DNA of 64,000 bases from Bacillota bacterium (GTDB lineage Bacteria; Bacillota; Sulfobacillia; Sulfobacillales; Sulfobacillaceae). The stretch lies in assembly GCA_021820485.1 (NCBI GenBank), contig JAKADO010000003.1, forward strand, positions 1-64,000, written 5' to 3'. Each line of letters begins with the position of its first letter. The first letter of the stretch is position 1. Below the pieces are notes generated by a model, which worked only from the letters and a program-made list of their open reading frames with translations, made no database searches and was not told the DNA's origin. Shown here in pieces: positions 23,675-33,201 of this stretch. Position numbers and translations under genes: made by a program.

Positions 23675-25211
23675 GGGATCCCCACCAAAATACGGTGGCG
23701 TTATGTGTTGCCGTCACCGCTTCATAGTATCCGGGTGCGCCCTTCAATCGGGTCACGGTCCAAATCCCGTCGACATTAGTTTCCCCCGTTTTGACCCGTT
23801 GCAACGGCCTTCCTGCGATCCGGCGGTACAACGTGACTCCCTGATAGGGAATCGGTGTGCCAGCGCCGGCAGTGACATCGGAAATCACCACCTCATGGGA
23901 GGATTCCACGGTGGCCGCCAGTGACTGGCTGGCTCCCCCGGTGGCAAAGCTCCATGAAAGGTCCACGGGGTGGCTTGTTCCATCATTGAAACGTGCCCAA
24001 GCATTCACCTGCACCGTGTATAGCGACTCCGGCTTCAAGGTGTTGCGCGGCACCAATCCCACTTGGTTGGCGCCCATGCCATTTACCCCAGGCGGATCCA
24101 GCACAAACGGCACGCGACGGTTCCCGAGGGTGAGGCGAACATGGACCCGGCTCAACTGGTCAACGGTGGGAAAATCTGCGGTAATGGGATATCCGAATAC
24201 CTCTTCATAGCCATTTTTCACGGGGTCGGGCGATTCAATGTCCACCCAACCGGTGGGGACCCCGGGCTGCCCATTGTACGGGTAGACCACCGCAAAAGGC
24301 AACGTGGAGCGATACCCAAAACCCAAGTCCATCACGACCGATCCGCCAGTCCCCGCGGCTTCCCCCTCCCCGGCCGCAATGAGGTTGTCAGAGAAAAGCG
24401 AGAGCCGATGGTACACCGTGTCCACCAGATCCTGCACCACGGTCACTGGCTCCGACGGTTGAGTCCACTCAATGCCCACCTCTCCCGCCACGGGAGTCGG
24501 CCATCCAAATACCATATCCCGGTCCCAGGGAGTTTTGCCGGTGTACCCCGCGTGCGACGGCAATTCCATATGAAAGGACGGGGCCTCATATCCGTTTTTG
24601 GCTAGGTATTGGGAATGGGCACGGCTGGCCAACTGCAAATGCGGATTCCAAGTCACCCGTCCCAATTTGAGCGGACTGCGCAAGGTGTTGAGCGAATCCA
24701 GCAAAATGGCGGCGGTAGAGGGCTCGCGCGTCGGCACCGGCACCGGTTTCCGAATGGTGATGGTCCAGCGTTGGGCCGGGGTATCAAAACCTGTGACATC
24801 GAAAGTGACCTGATAGGCGCCGGGCTTGAGCGGGCGTGGCAGCTTCCACCCAGCAAACCCCTGCGAAAAGACATTCAGCGTGTGACGGGTCCCCTGATAG
24901 GAACCGCCGTGGATCTGAACCTGAAACTGGTCGCTTTTGAGGGCTGAGGTTGCATCGCCAATAAACTGCAGTCCCACGACATTGGGTCCAACGGAGGCGT
25001 CATAGGAATTGGGCACAATGGGAGAGACATGGTTCAGATTTTCGTAGCCGCCGTTGGCAGCGGTATTGAAGGGCCCAAATAGGTTGAGCGGCAGATCGAG
25101 CAACGCTTGGGGCGAAGGCGGCATGGGCGGCCAATGCACAAACGCCAGCGTGGCGAAAAGCGATACCAGCACGGCGATGGTGGTGTGCCGGGCTCTACGG
25201 ATCACCGCCAC
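23667..25211 (-). CDS. Secreted CAP/SCP-like domain protein
   Basis: N-terminal signal/TM; ILLDSLNTLRSPLKLGRVTWNPHLQLASRAHSQYLAKNGYEAPSFHMELPSHAGYTG...GEV resembles the CAP domain; overlaps the hydrolase start. Confidence 0.65.
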   Translation of the reverse strand: MAVIRRARHTTIAVLVSLFATLAFVHWPPMPPSPQALLDLPLNLFGPFNTAANGGYENLNHVSPIVPNSYDASVGPNVVGLQFIGDATSALKSDQFQVQIHGGSYQGTRHTLNVFSQGFAGWKLPRPLKPGAYQVTFDVTGFDTPAQRWTITIRKPVPVPTREPSTAAILLDSLNTLRSPLKLGRVTWNPHLQLASRAHSQYLAKNGYEAPSFHMELPSHAGYTGKTPWDRDMVFGWPTPVAGEVGIEWTQPSEPVTVVQDLVDTVYHRLSLFSDNLIAAGEGEAAGTGGSVVMDLGFGYRSTLPFAVVYPYNGQPGVPTGWVDIESPDPVKNGYEEVFGYPITADFPTVDQLSRVHVRLTLGNRRVPFVLDPPGVNGMGANQVGLVPRNTLKPESLYTVQVNAWARFNDGTSHPVDLSWSFATGGASQSLAATVESSHEVVISDVTAGAGTPIPYQGVTLYRRIAGRPLQRVKTGETNVDGIWTVTRLKGAPGYYEAVTATHNATVFWWGSHG

Positions 25212-25305
25212 CCCCTTCCACTCACTAAGTCACATTGTCATCTAGTATACCGTTTTGCACGCTTTCCGCGCGCCCTACGTATGATGCGTTACATCGTCCG
25301 AAGGG

Positions 25306-26292
25306 GTGAGGAGATTGACTCCCAACATCACTGACCAATGGTTGGAAGCGGAAACCTCTGTCGGCTTCCGTACGTTCTATGCGCTGCATGTGCGCCACTT
25401 GAAAAGGATCGTGGTCATCCACGGTGCGGCCGACCTCGTCCTCAGCAAAGTCGCCCAAACATATCGCGAGCGCAATACGGCCCTGGTTCGGTGGCACTCC
25501 GTGCATGACCCCGATACTTATACCGGGGTTGTCGTCCCCCACCTCGAGACCGCGTGGATCTCCGCTGAGACGTTTCGCCTCTTTAGCCTGCCCCCTGGCA
25601 TCGCCGTGGAATCAGTCCCAGCCGGCCCCGATCTCATCCGGGATCCCGAAATCGCCGAGTGCCAGAACCGTGTCAAGAAGTGCTTGGCAGGCGCACTCTG
25701 TGCCTTGGGAGAATACGAATTGGCCACCCGGGGCACCGCGACCGACACCGAGCCCTTGCTGCGTCAATGGGCGCATGACTGGCTTGATCACGCGGGAAGC
25801 GGCAATGTGCCCCACGACTTGCATTATTTTGGAACCCCCCTTACGCCAAGGGGACCGCACACGGCTTTTGTCGCTGATGAGTTCAAGCGCCTCGACACGA
25901 CGATGCACCTTCGAGGCGGCTGCAGCACGACCAACAGTGATGTCTTGCGGCGGTTTGGCGAGATGGCCTTGATGAAAGGCTACCAAGTGTGCTTCTACCA
26001 TGACGCCTTTCACCCGTCCCGCGTCGATCATCTCATCATTCCAGAATTGAATTTGGGCATCACCAACGCGACACCTCCCCATGAAATTCCCGGTGGAAGC
26101 ACCGTCATCCCTGTGGACACACGGTTCGGACGACGCCACAATATGGCAGAAGCAGAAAGTTGGTGGCTGGTTTACCAAAAATTGTATTCCCACGCCTGGC
26201 TTCTCATGGAAGAGATTGGTCGCATGAAACAGGCCGCCTCTCCTCGCGCCGATGCGGACATAGCCCAAATCACCGCCCAGTGCACCGCCTAA
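25306..26292 (+). CDS. PRK06851-like duplicated-ATPase family protein with degenerate P-loops
   Basis: Two internal repeats (LKRIVVIHGAADLVLSKVA...TYTGVVVPHLETAWI and DTTMHLRGGCSTTNSDVLRRF...VDHLIIPELNLGITNATPPHEI) preceded by HYFGTPLTPRG; no GxxxxGK[ST] in either. Confidence 0.6.
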   Translation: MRRLTPNITDQWLEAETSVGFRTFYALHVRHLKRIVVIHGAADLVLSKVAQTYRERNTALVRWHSVHDPDTYTGVVVPHLETAWISAETFRLFSLPPGIAVESVPAGPDLIRDPEIAECQNRVKKCLAGALCALGEYELATRGTATDTEPLLRQWAHDWLDHAGSGNVPHDLHYFGTPLTPRGPHTAFVADEFKRLDTTMHLRGGCSTTNSDVLRRFGEMALMKGYQVCFYHDAFHPSRVDHLIIPELNLGITNATPPHEIPGGSTVIPVDTRFGRRHNMAEAESWWLVYQKLYSHAWLLMEEIGRMKQAASPRADADIAQITAQCTA

Positions 26293-26458
26293 TTCCGCGT
26301 GCCGGCTCCCGCATATTTCCAGGTCCAAGGCAGTCTTGTCAGCATATCGTTAAACATCCCAAAACATTGGGATAGGCAGGAATTCTGACTTTTTTGTCGA
26401 ATAGGGATGTTGCACTTGCATTATCCATACCCATTCGTCATACAAAGGAGGACTGTCC

Positions 26459-28066
26459 TTGAATAACAAAGGCCTTAAACGAGAGCTCAGCCTGTTGGAC
26501 CTCACCATGGCCTCGTTGGGTGGAATCATTGGATCAGGGTGGTTGTTCGGGGCGTTGTACGCCGCCAACGTTGCCGGCCCATCCGCTATTATTGCTTGGG
26601 TTTTGGGCGGCGTGGCCGTCCTCTTGATCGGTCTAGTCTATGCTGAACTGGGCAGCATGCTACCGGAGTCAGGCTCCATTGCACGGTATCCGCACTACAC
26701 GCACGGACACTTGACCAGCTTCATCATGGGTTGGGCAGCGTGGATTGCTTACGCGTCAGTGCCGGCCATTGAAGCCGAAGGCGTGATGACCTACGCCTCG
26801 CACTGGGCACCGGGATTGATTAATCAAACCACCAAGCTTCTCACGCCGGTGGGACTGATTGTGGCTGCTCTATTGATGTTGGTATTCTTCCTCATCAACT
26901 ACTACGGGGTGCGCACCTTCGCCAAGGTGAACACTGTGGTTACCATAGTCAAGTTCATCATGCCGACCTTGACCATTATCGTATTCCTGTTTTCTGGATT
27001 GCACTGGATTAACCTCGGTCACTTCAAGGGCGGATTCATGGCCGGCGGCACATCAGGAGTTTTGGTGGCCCTCGCCACATCGGGTGTTATCTTCTCCTAT
27101 TTGGGATTTCGACAAGCTGTGGATTTGGCCGGAGAAGCCAAGAACCCGCAGCGCGACGTTCCTCGCGCCTTGATTATTTCGATTCTGATTGGGGTTGCCC
27201 TGTACGTGTTGCTACAGTTGGTCTTCGTAGCCGCTGTTCCAGGTTCGCTCCTCGCCAAAGGCTGGGCGAGCCTCAGCTACTCGGCGCCGTTCGCTGACGT
27301 CGCGACCAGCTTAAACTTGGGCTTCTTTGTCACCTTGCTGTATGCGGACGCGGTGCTGTCCCCAGCAGGAACGGGAAACGTGTACTTGGCATCGACGACC
27401 CGCGTCCTCTACGCCTTGGCTAAAAACGGGTACTTCCCCCGTGGGCTGGCCAAGGTTGACGAGCGCACTGGCATTCCGGTCGGCGCCTTGTTGGTGGCCT
27501 TTATTCTTGGCCTCATATTCCTGCTGCCGTTTCCATCTTGGCAGTCCTTAGTGGGCCTGGTTTCGTCGGCAACCGTCTTCACCTATATCATCGGGCCAGT
27601 ATCCTTGGCCGTATTGCGGAAGACTACCCCGAACGCCCATCGTCCTTTCACCTTGGGTGGTGCAAACATCATTGCTCCTCTAGCCTTCGTCATTGGTGCC
27701 GCAATTGTGTACTTCACAGGCTGGGCCACAGACTCCAAACTCTTGATCGCCATTCTGGTGGGCATTGTCCTGTACGCTATCTTTGGATTTGCCACTCCAG
27801 ACGCGATTCAAAAGCCAGATGCGAAGTCCATCAAGAGTGGGCTCTGGATGGTGGTATTCCTCCTTGTCATGTTGGCGCTTTCATACTTGGGATCGACCCA
27901 GTTGGGCGGCAAGTCCAACATCATTCATTACCCGCTCGACCTCATCGTCGTGGTGGTGGTTGCACTGGTGTTCTTCTATTGGGGTGTGGCCAGCGGATAC
28001 AAGACCAAGGACATCGACGAAGCCCTCGAAAGCATCGAGGAGACCCGTCAAGCCGGAAGTCTGTAA
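26459..28066 (+). CDS. APC-superfamily amino acid permease
   Basis: 12+ TM; GGIIGSGWLFG, SYLGFRQAVDLAGEAKNPQRDVPRA; TTG start after AAAGGAGGAC. Confidence 0.92.
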   Translation: MNNKGLKRELSLLDLTMASLGGIIGSGWLFGALYAANVAGPSAIIAWVLGGVAVLLIGLVYAELGSMLPESGSIARYPHYTHGHLTSFIMGWAAWIAYASVPAIEAEGVMTYASHWAPGLINQTTKLLTPVGLIVAALLMLVFFLINYYGVRTFAKVNTVVTIVKFIMPTLTIIVFLFSGLHWINLGHFKGGFMAGGTSGVLVALATSGVIFSYLGFRQAVDLAGEAKNPQRDVPRALIISILIGVALYVLLQLVFVAAVPGSLLAKGWASLSYSAPFADVATSLNLGFFVTLLYADAVLSPAGTGNVYLASTTRVLYALAKNGYFPRGLAKVDERTGIPVGALLVAFILGLIFLLPFPSWQSLVGLVSSATVFTYIIGPVSLAVLRKTTPNAHRPFTLGGANIIAPLAFVIGAAIVYFTGWATDSKLLIAILVGIVLYAIFGFATPDAIQKPDAKSIKSGLWMVVFLLVMLALSYLGSTQLGGKSNIIHYPLDLIVVVVVALVFFYWGVASGYKTKDIDEALESIEETRQAGSL

Positions 28067-28084
28067 TTCGTCTCAACGTCCTGA

Positions 28085-28113
28085 GTGCGGCCCCCCGTGG
28101 GCCGCACTTTTTT
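28085..28113 (+). terminator. Intrinsic terminator after the APC permease
   Basis: GTGCGGCCC-CCCGT-GGGCCGCAC-TTTTTT. Confidence 0.9.
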
Positions 28114-28180
28114 CCATCGCATGCCCGACGCATCTGATACCATAGAGGCAAAATCTTGGGAACTCAAGGAGGAGCCTTTC

Positions 28181-29008
28181 GTGCCGATTGTCGCTGCCGC
28201 ACTGATGCCGCATGGGTCTGAAGCAATCCCAGAGTTGAACGCCCCGAATTTTGCCAAGTTTCGCCGCGTCAGCGAGGGTCTGGACGCCGCAGCCGAATGG
28301 CTGAGCCGATACCCTGCACGGACCGCTGTGGTGTTAACCCCGCACGGTCTTCGCGCCGACAATATGATTACCGTGTCCATCAGCGAAACAGTCCGCGGCA
28401 TCCTAGAGTCGGATTCACAGCGGGTCGACGACACGTTCCCCGTAAACCGCGCCTTGGCTCAGCATATCGCCGCTGCCACTGTCGCCCACGACTTGCCCAC
28501 GGCCTCCATAGCCTACGGAGCCTCCAGCGGTCCCTTTTCCCAGTTGCCGTTGGACTGGGGAGCTCAAGTGCCGCTCCATTTTTTGTCCCAGCACGTGCCG
28601 GACTTGGCGACAGTCGTGATGACCCCCAGCCGTGCGTGGCCGCTTGCGACACTCTATCGACTGGGTGAGGTTCTCTGGGAAACGCTGGAGGAGTGGAGCG
28701 AACCCGTTTGGCTCATCGCTTCGGCCGATATGGCCCATGCCCATGACGCCCAGGGACCGTATGGATTCCATCCTGCGGCCGCCGCCTTCGATGCTTGGTT
28801 TCAAGATGTGGTGGAGCGCCAGGATTGGGCTGCGCTCACCTCCGTCGATATGGATTGGGTGCAGGATGCGAAACCCGACGCTCTCTGGCAAATGGTCATT
28901 TTGGCGGGCGCCTTGAACCATCGATTCCAGCCCCGACTGCTGGGCTATGACTGCCCCACCTATTTTGGCATGATGAATGCCGCATTTATCCCGGACACAC
29001 TACCCTGA
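28181..29008 (+). CDS. LigB-like class III extradiol dioxygenase / AmmeMemoRadiSam B-like protein
   Basis: AALMPHGSEAIPEL, VVLTPHGLRADNMI, LIASADMAHAHDAQGPYGFHP; GTG start after AAGGAGGAG. Confidence 0.75.
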   Translation: MPIVAAALMPHGSEAIPELNAPNFAKFRRVSEGLDAAAEWLSRYPARTAVVLTPHGLRADNMITVSISETVRGILESDSQRVDDTFPVNRALAQHIAAATVAHDLPTASIAYGASSGPFSQLPLDWGAQVPLHFLSQHVPDLATVVMTPSRAWPLATLYRLGEVLWETLEEWSEPVWLIASADMAHAHDAQGPYGFHPAAAAFDAWFQDVVERQDWAALTSVDMDWVQDAKPDALWQMVILAGALNHRFQPRLLGYDCPTYFGMMNAAFIPDTLP

Positions 29009-29022
29009 AAGGAGAGATCCAC

Positions 29023-29607
29023 GTGGCGAAAAGAGCTCTCATCATTGTCGATGTGCAAAACGACTTTTGCCCTGGGGGATCGTTGGCCGTGCCGAACGGT
29101 GACGCCATCATCCCGGTGATTGAAGCCTGGGCGAAGCAGTTTCATGATGCGGGTGATGTGGTCGTGACCACCCAAGACGCGCATCCTCGGGATCATATCT
29201 CATTTCACGAGCGGGGAGGAATGTGGCCCCCGCACTGCGTCGTCGGAACTCCCGGATTTCTCTTGCACCCCGCACTCACACTGCCGCCCGAAACGGCAGC
29301 CTTCCACAAGGGATTTCTCCGGGACCAGGACGCCTACAGCGGCTTCGAAGGGGTTCTTGCAAGCCCTTCGCATGCCACCCGCAGTGCCACTTCCTTGGAG
29401 GAGCATTTGCGCGCGCAGCACGTCGACACGGTGTATGTGGCAGGACTGGCTACCGATTATTGCGTACGCGCAACCGTCCTCGATGCGCTGAAGGCGGGAT
29501 TTGCCACCCATGTGCTGGTGGACGGGGTTCGCGGCGTCGATGTGAATGCTGGCGACAGCGCACGGGCACTGGACGAGATGGCAGAAAAAGGAGCCCGATT
29601 GATATAA
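29023..29607 (+). CDS. Nicotinamidase / isochorismatase-family hydrolase
   Basis: LIIVDVQNDFCPGGSLAV, TTQDAHPRDHISF, WPPHCVVGTPG, VAGLATDYCVRATVLDAL. Confidence 0.93.
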   Translation: MAKRALIIVDVQNDFCPGGSLAVPNGDAIIPVIEAWAKQFHDAGDVVVTTQDAHPRDHISFHERGGMWPPHCVVGTPGFLLHPALTLPPETAAFHKGFLRDQDAYSGFEGVLASPSHATRSATSLEEHLRAQHVDTVYVAGLATDYCVRATVLDALKAGFATHVLVDGVRGVDVNAGDSARALDEMAEKGARLI

Positions 29608-29608
29608 C

Positions 29609-30883
29609 ATGCCGACACTGTGGCTTTGGATTGTCACTTGGCTTCTTTTAGCCGTCCCCCTGGCGCTGCGCTTGACCTGGGCGTGGTCGATCCCCGCTTT
29701 GGCACTTTCGCTGTTGGTCGGCGTTGTCGCCATGGAACGGACCTTCCGCACCCATCAAGATGTCCAGCGCCTGCACCCAATTGGGCCAGACCCGGCGGAA
29801 ACCACCTTTCAAATCGGGAACCAGGCCCTTCCTCACTTGCGGCAAGGGTTGAACCGAGACACCGCCCAGCACTTAGCGGACATCATTCAACGCACCGCGG
29901 AGGTGGACGCTGTTGCCATCACAGATTTGAACATGGTTTTGGGATGGTCAGGCAAACCTTGCCCACAGCATCAACCGGGCAGCCTGCTCTCGGAAACCAC
30001 CCGCCACACCATGGCGGACCGCGTGTTGCGAGTGCTTGACACCAGGGAGTTGCAGGGCTCGTACGATGAGTGCGACTTGGGCACGGTGGTCATTGCCCCT
30101 TTGGTGTCCCACCAACAATCGGTGGGGTCCATCAAGCTCTATGTCGCGTCCGACAAGGTGCTGCCCAGCCGGATCATTCAGCATGCCGAGGGAATTGCCC
30201 AACTGCTTTCTCTCCTCATGGAAGTGGTGGAGGTTGATCGGCAGCGCACGTTGGCCGCCGATGCGCGCCTCGAAGCTCTGCAAGCCCAGATCCGGCCGCA
30301 TTTTCTGTTTAATGTGCTCAACACCATCATTGCCTTTTCCCGCACCGAGCCGGACCGCGCCCGCGAACTCCTGATTGAGCTGGCGGCATTCTTTAGACGG
30401 TCCTTGAAGCACCGCGGGCCAACCATTGCCTTGAAGGATGAAATCGAGTACGTCAACACCTATTTAACGCTGGAGCGCGCGCGTTTTGGCGACCGCCTGC
30501 TGTACCGGTTGCGGGTCGATCCGCGGGCGATGGATGTCCAGGTCCCTATTTTGACGCTGCAGCCCCTGGTGGAAAACGCGGTGGTCCACGGGCTCAGCCA
30601 TCGGGACCAGCCCGGCACCGTCAGCGTGACCGCTCGGCTCATGGCGGAACAACTGGTCATATACGTGTCCGACAATGGCATAGGAATCCCCAAAGCCAAG
30701 CAATATGAGATTTTCGAAATGGGTCGAGGAAGCGGCATGGGACTCGGATTGTCCAACGTCGCGGAACGCATGATGGGGCTCTACGGTCCCCAATATCACT
30801 TGCGCCTGCGCTCTCTGGAGGGCCGCGGAACCACAGTTCGTCTCACCATTCCGTTAAGGAGGTCCAAAGATGCCGCCACTTAA
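29609..30883 (+). CDS. LytS-type sensor histidine kinase (short membrane region plus GAF-like domain)
   Basis: ALQAQIRPHFLFNVLNTI His_kinase motif, LQPLVENAVVHGL, DNGIGIP, GMGLGLSNVAERM. Confidence 0.88.
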   Translation: MPTLWLWIVTWLLLAVPLALRLTWAWSIPALALSLLVGVVAMERTFRTHQDVQRLHPIGPDPAETTFQIGNQALPHLRQGLNRDTAQHLADIIQRTAEVDAVAITDLNMVLGWSGKPCPQHQPGSLLSETTRHTMADRVLRVLDTRELQGSYDECDLGTVVIAPLVSHQQSVGSIKLYVASDKVLPSRIIQHAEGIAQLLSLLMEVVEVDRQRTLAADARLEALQAQIRPHFLFNVLNTIIAFSRTEPDRARELLIELAAFFRRSLKHRGPTIALKDEIEYVNTYLTLERARFGDRLLYRLRVDPRAMDVQVPILTLQPLVENAVVHGLSHRDQPGTVSVTARLMAEQLVIYVSDNGIGIPKAKQYEIFEMGRGSGMGLGLSNVAERMMGLYGPQYHLRLRSLEGRGTTVRLTIPLRRSKDAAT

Positions 30884-31613
30884 AGCACTCATTGTCGAGG
30901 ACGAGGCGCCCGCCCGGATGGAACTGCGCTACCTTCTCGAGCCCCATCAGGAATCCATTCAGATTGTCGGCGAAGCCACCAGCGTCCCGGAAGCGCGGGC
31001 ACTCATCGACGCGATAGATTACGACGTGGTGTTTCTCGACGTATCAATGCCGGGCGAGTCTGGGATGGACTTGGGCGCAGAACTGAGGAAGCGTGGGCAC
31101 GAGGCCAAGGTGGTCTTCATTTCCGCCTATGACGAATATGCTGTGGACGCGTTTTCGGTGCAGGCGGTGGACTACTTGTTGAAGCCGGTCAGCCCAGAAC
31201 GCATCAAAGAAACGGTGCGGCGTCTGCTCAAGTCCGACAGCCCTGCACCCGAGGCGCCCGTCGAAGAATCTGCAGCCATCTTGGAATGGGTGCCGTGCGA
31301 TCAGAACGGCCACACCATTCCCGTGCCCGTCGAGGAAATTCACTACATTGTGGCGGAGCAGGACGCCATCTTGGTGGCGACCCGTGAAGGCCGCATGCCG
31401 ACCCGATTTACCTTGGGCGAACTGGAAAACCGACTCCCGGAAGGCTTTATCCGCACTCATCGCAGCTTTATTGCCCAGATGCGGTTTGTCAAAGAGATTA
31501 TGCCGTATTTCAACGGAACCTATCTCCTAAAAATGAAGGACAAGGCCCAAAGCGAAGTGTTGGTCAGCCGCGCCAATGTGCGCCGCATTAAAGAGGTATT
31601 CCACCTCAATTAG
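30870..31613 (+). CDS. LytTR-type response regulator
   Basis: KALIVEDEAPARMELRYLL receiver; C-terminal LytTR: EIHYIVAEQDAILVATREG...LPEGFIRTHRSFIAQMRFVKEI. Confidence 0.9.
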   Translation: MPPLKALIVEDEAPARMELRYLLEPHQESIQIVGEATSVPEARALIDAIDYDVVFLDVSMPGESGMDLGAELRKRGHEAKVVFISAYDEYAVDAFSVQAVDYLLKPVSPERIKETVRRLLKSDSPAPEAPVEESAAILEWVPCDQNGHTIPVPVEEIHYIVAEQDAILVATREGRMPTRFTLGELENRLPEGFIRTHRSFIAQMRFVKEIMPYFNGTYLLKMKDKAQSEVLVSRANVRRIKEVFHLN

Positions 31614-31634
31614 ACGGGTTCGCGCGCGACCACC

Positions 31635-32060
31635 CTAGCGGGCCATGGGATCGTCATGCCAAGCCGTTCCGCCATCCGCCCAGCGCTCCTTCTTCCAGAT
31701 AGGGGCGCGGCTTTTGATGCGGTCAATGCCTGCATGGCAGGCTTTGAGCGCTTCGGCACGGTGTGGGGTCGAAACCGCCACCATCACCGCGACGTCGGCA
31801 AGCGCCAACTCGCCTACACGGTGAATCATGACGACATGCAACACGCCAAATTCCTGTTTGAGCTCAGCGCCAATGCGCGCCATCTCTTTTTCGGCCAGCT
31901 CCTGATATGCCTCATAGTAGAGCCCCTGACTGGCGCGTCCCTCAAAGACATTCCGGACCGTGCCCAAAAACAGCGCTTCCCCACCAGCCGCCTCATCGCG
32001 AATGGCTTGCAACGCCTCATCCACCTGAATGGGCTCTCGTTGCACGCGATAGATGTCCAT
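31635..32060 (-). CDS. moaE: Molybdopterin synthase catalytic subunit
   Basis: GGEALFLGTVRN, HRVGELALADVAVMVAVSTPHRAEAL, IDRIKSRAPIWKKE. Confidence 0.94.
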   Translation of the reverse strand: MDIYRVQREPIQVDEALQAIRDEAAGGEALFLGTVRNVFEGRASQGLYYEAYQELAEKEMARIGAELKQEFGVLHVVMIHRVGELALADVAVMVAVSTPHRAEALKACHAGIDRIKSRAPIWKKERWADGGTAWHDDPMAR

Positions 32061-32063
32061 GAC

Positions 32064-32306
32064 TCAGCCTCCACTCACGGGCGGAATCACCGCCAGTTCA
32101 TCCCCATCCTTGAGCGGGTGCGCCGGATCCACCCATTCCGCATTCACGCTAAACATGAACGAGGTCAAAGGCTCTCCCAGACGCTCCGCCAAGTGCTCAT
32201 CAAAGAACTGAGCCAGCGGAAGGTTCTCCGCCACCTCATACGTCCGCGAACGGCCGCTCATACGATCCGCTGCGTAAGAGAAGAATAACACGGTCACTTG
32301 TGCCAT
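32064..32306 (-). CDS. moaD: Molybdopterin synthase sulfur carrier subunit
   Basis: Ubiquitin-like small protein ending in IPPVSGG, adjacent to moaE; start corrected from 32363. Confidence 0.92.
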   Translation of the reverse strand: MAQVTVLFFSYAADRMSGRSRTYEVAENLPLAQFFDEHLAERLGEPLTSFMFSVNAEWVDPAHPLKDGDELAVIPPVSGG

Positions 32307-32343
32307 GAGGGCCTCCTCCATTTTGATCCGAAAGGAGCAACGA

Positions 32344-33201
32344 ATGAACCATTCGTCGCGCATACTCTATCTCGCCATGGCCGCGGTGGTATTGACCACC
32401 GTGAGCTGGTCGGCACGCGCCACTCCGCACGGCGAGCCCGTGACAATGGCGCGCCCCCAGGTTCGCTTTGGCCGTGTGCCCGCCAAGGCGGGGGTCTTGG
32501 AGCCGGTCCATCTGACCACGGCCTTGGCCGAGACGCCCGCCATCATTCGAGCGCACCTGTCAGACTCGCCGCCGGTGCCGCTCCAAGTGCGCGAACTGAC
32601 ACCCCATCAATTTCTTATTATGCCGCGGATATTCTGGCCAAAAAAGAGCCATGTCACCCTTCGATGGTCCGGGAGCTCAGCAGCACGCACCATCACCACC
32701 AATGACGACCGCGAAGTGCATATTGACCTCTCCACCCAAACGCTCACCGCCACCGAAAACGGCAAGGTTGTGCGCACCATGACCGTATCCACCGGAGTGG
32801 CTCCCCGTTGGGTGACGCCTACGGGCACCTTTTGGATCTATCGGCGCGTCCTCGATGATCATATGGTGGGCGGGAAGCCCGGCACGGCCGATCATTGGGA
32901 CGTCGAACACGTGCCCTATGCACAATATTTCACCGGCGGCGTGGCCATCCATGGCGCTTGGTGGAATCACCATTTCGGAAAGCCTGTGAGTCATGGATGC
33001 GTGCAACTGCCTACCGCCGCAGGTCCCCAAGGTTCCACGGGAGACCCCGCCGACGCGGAATGGCTATGGCAATTTGCCGACCTCGGCACGCCCGTCATAG
33101 TAACCGGAGACACACCGGACGGCAGCCAATCCGCTAAAGCGCCGTTGCCGTATCCGGCAAGTTCTCCTTCGCCGATTTCCGCCAGGTCCTCCGCATCATA
33201 A
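32344..33201 (+). CDS. L,D-transpeptidase (YkuD domain), secreted
   Basis: N-terminal signal; VHIDLSTQTLTATENGKVVRTMTVSTG, AIHGAWWNHHFGKPVSHGCVQL catalytic motif; RBS AAAGGAGC. Confidence 0.92.
   Translation: MNHSSRILYLAMAAVVLTTVSWSARATPHGEPVTMARPQVRFGRVPAKAGVLEPVHLTTALAETPAIIRAHLSDSPPVPLQVRELTPHQFLIMPRIFWPKKSHVTLRWSGSSAARTITTNDDREVHIDLSTQTLTATENGKVVRTMTVSTGVAPRWVTPTGTFWIYRRVLDDHMVGGKPGTADHWDVEHVPYAQYFTGGVAIHGAWWNHHFGKPVSHGCVQLPTAAGPQGSTGDPADAEWLWQFADLGTPVIVTGDTPDGSQSAKAPLPYPASSPSPISARSSAS

Noticed and set aside
26356-26373. ATCCCA-AAACAT-TGGGAT inverted repeat before the APC permease
   Set aside because: Short, and a single site; too weak to call an operator or terminator
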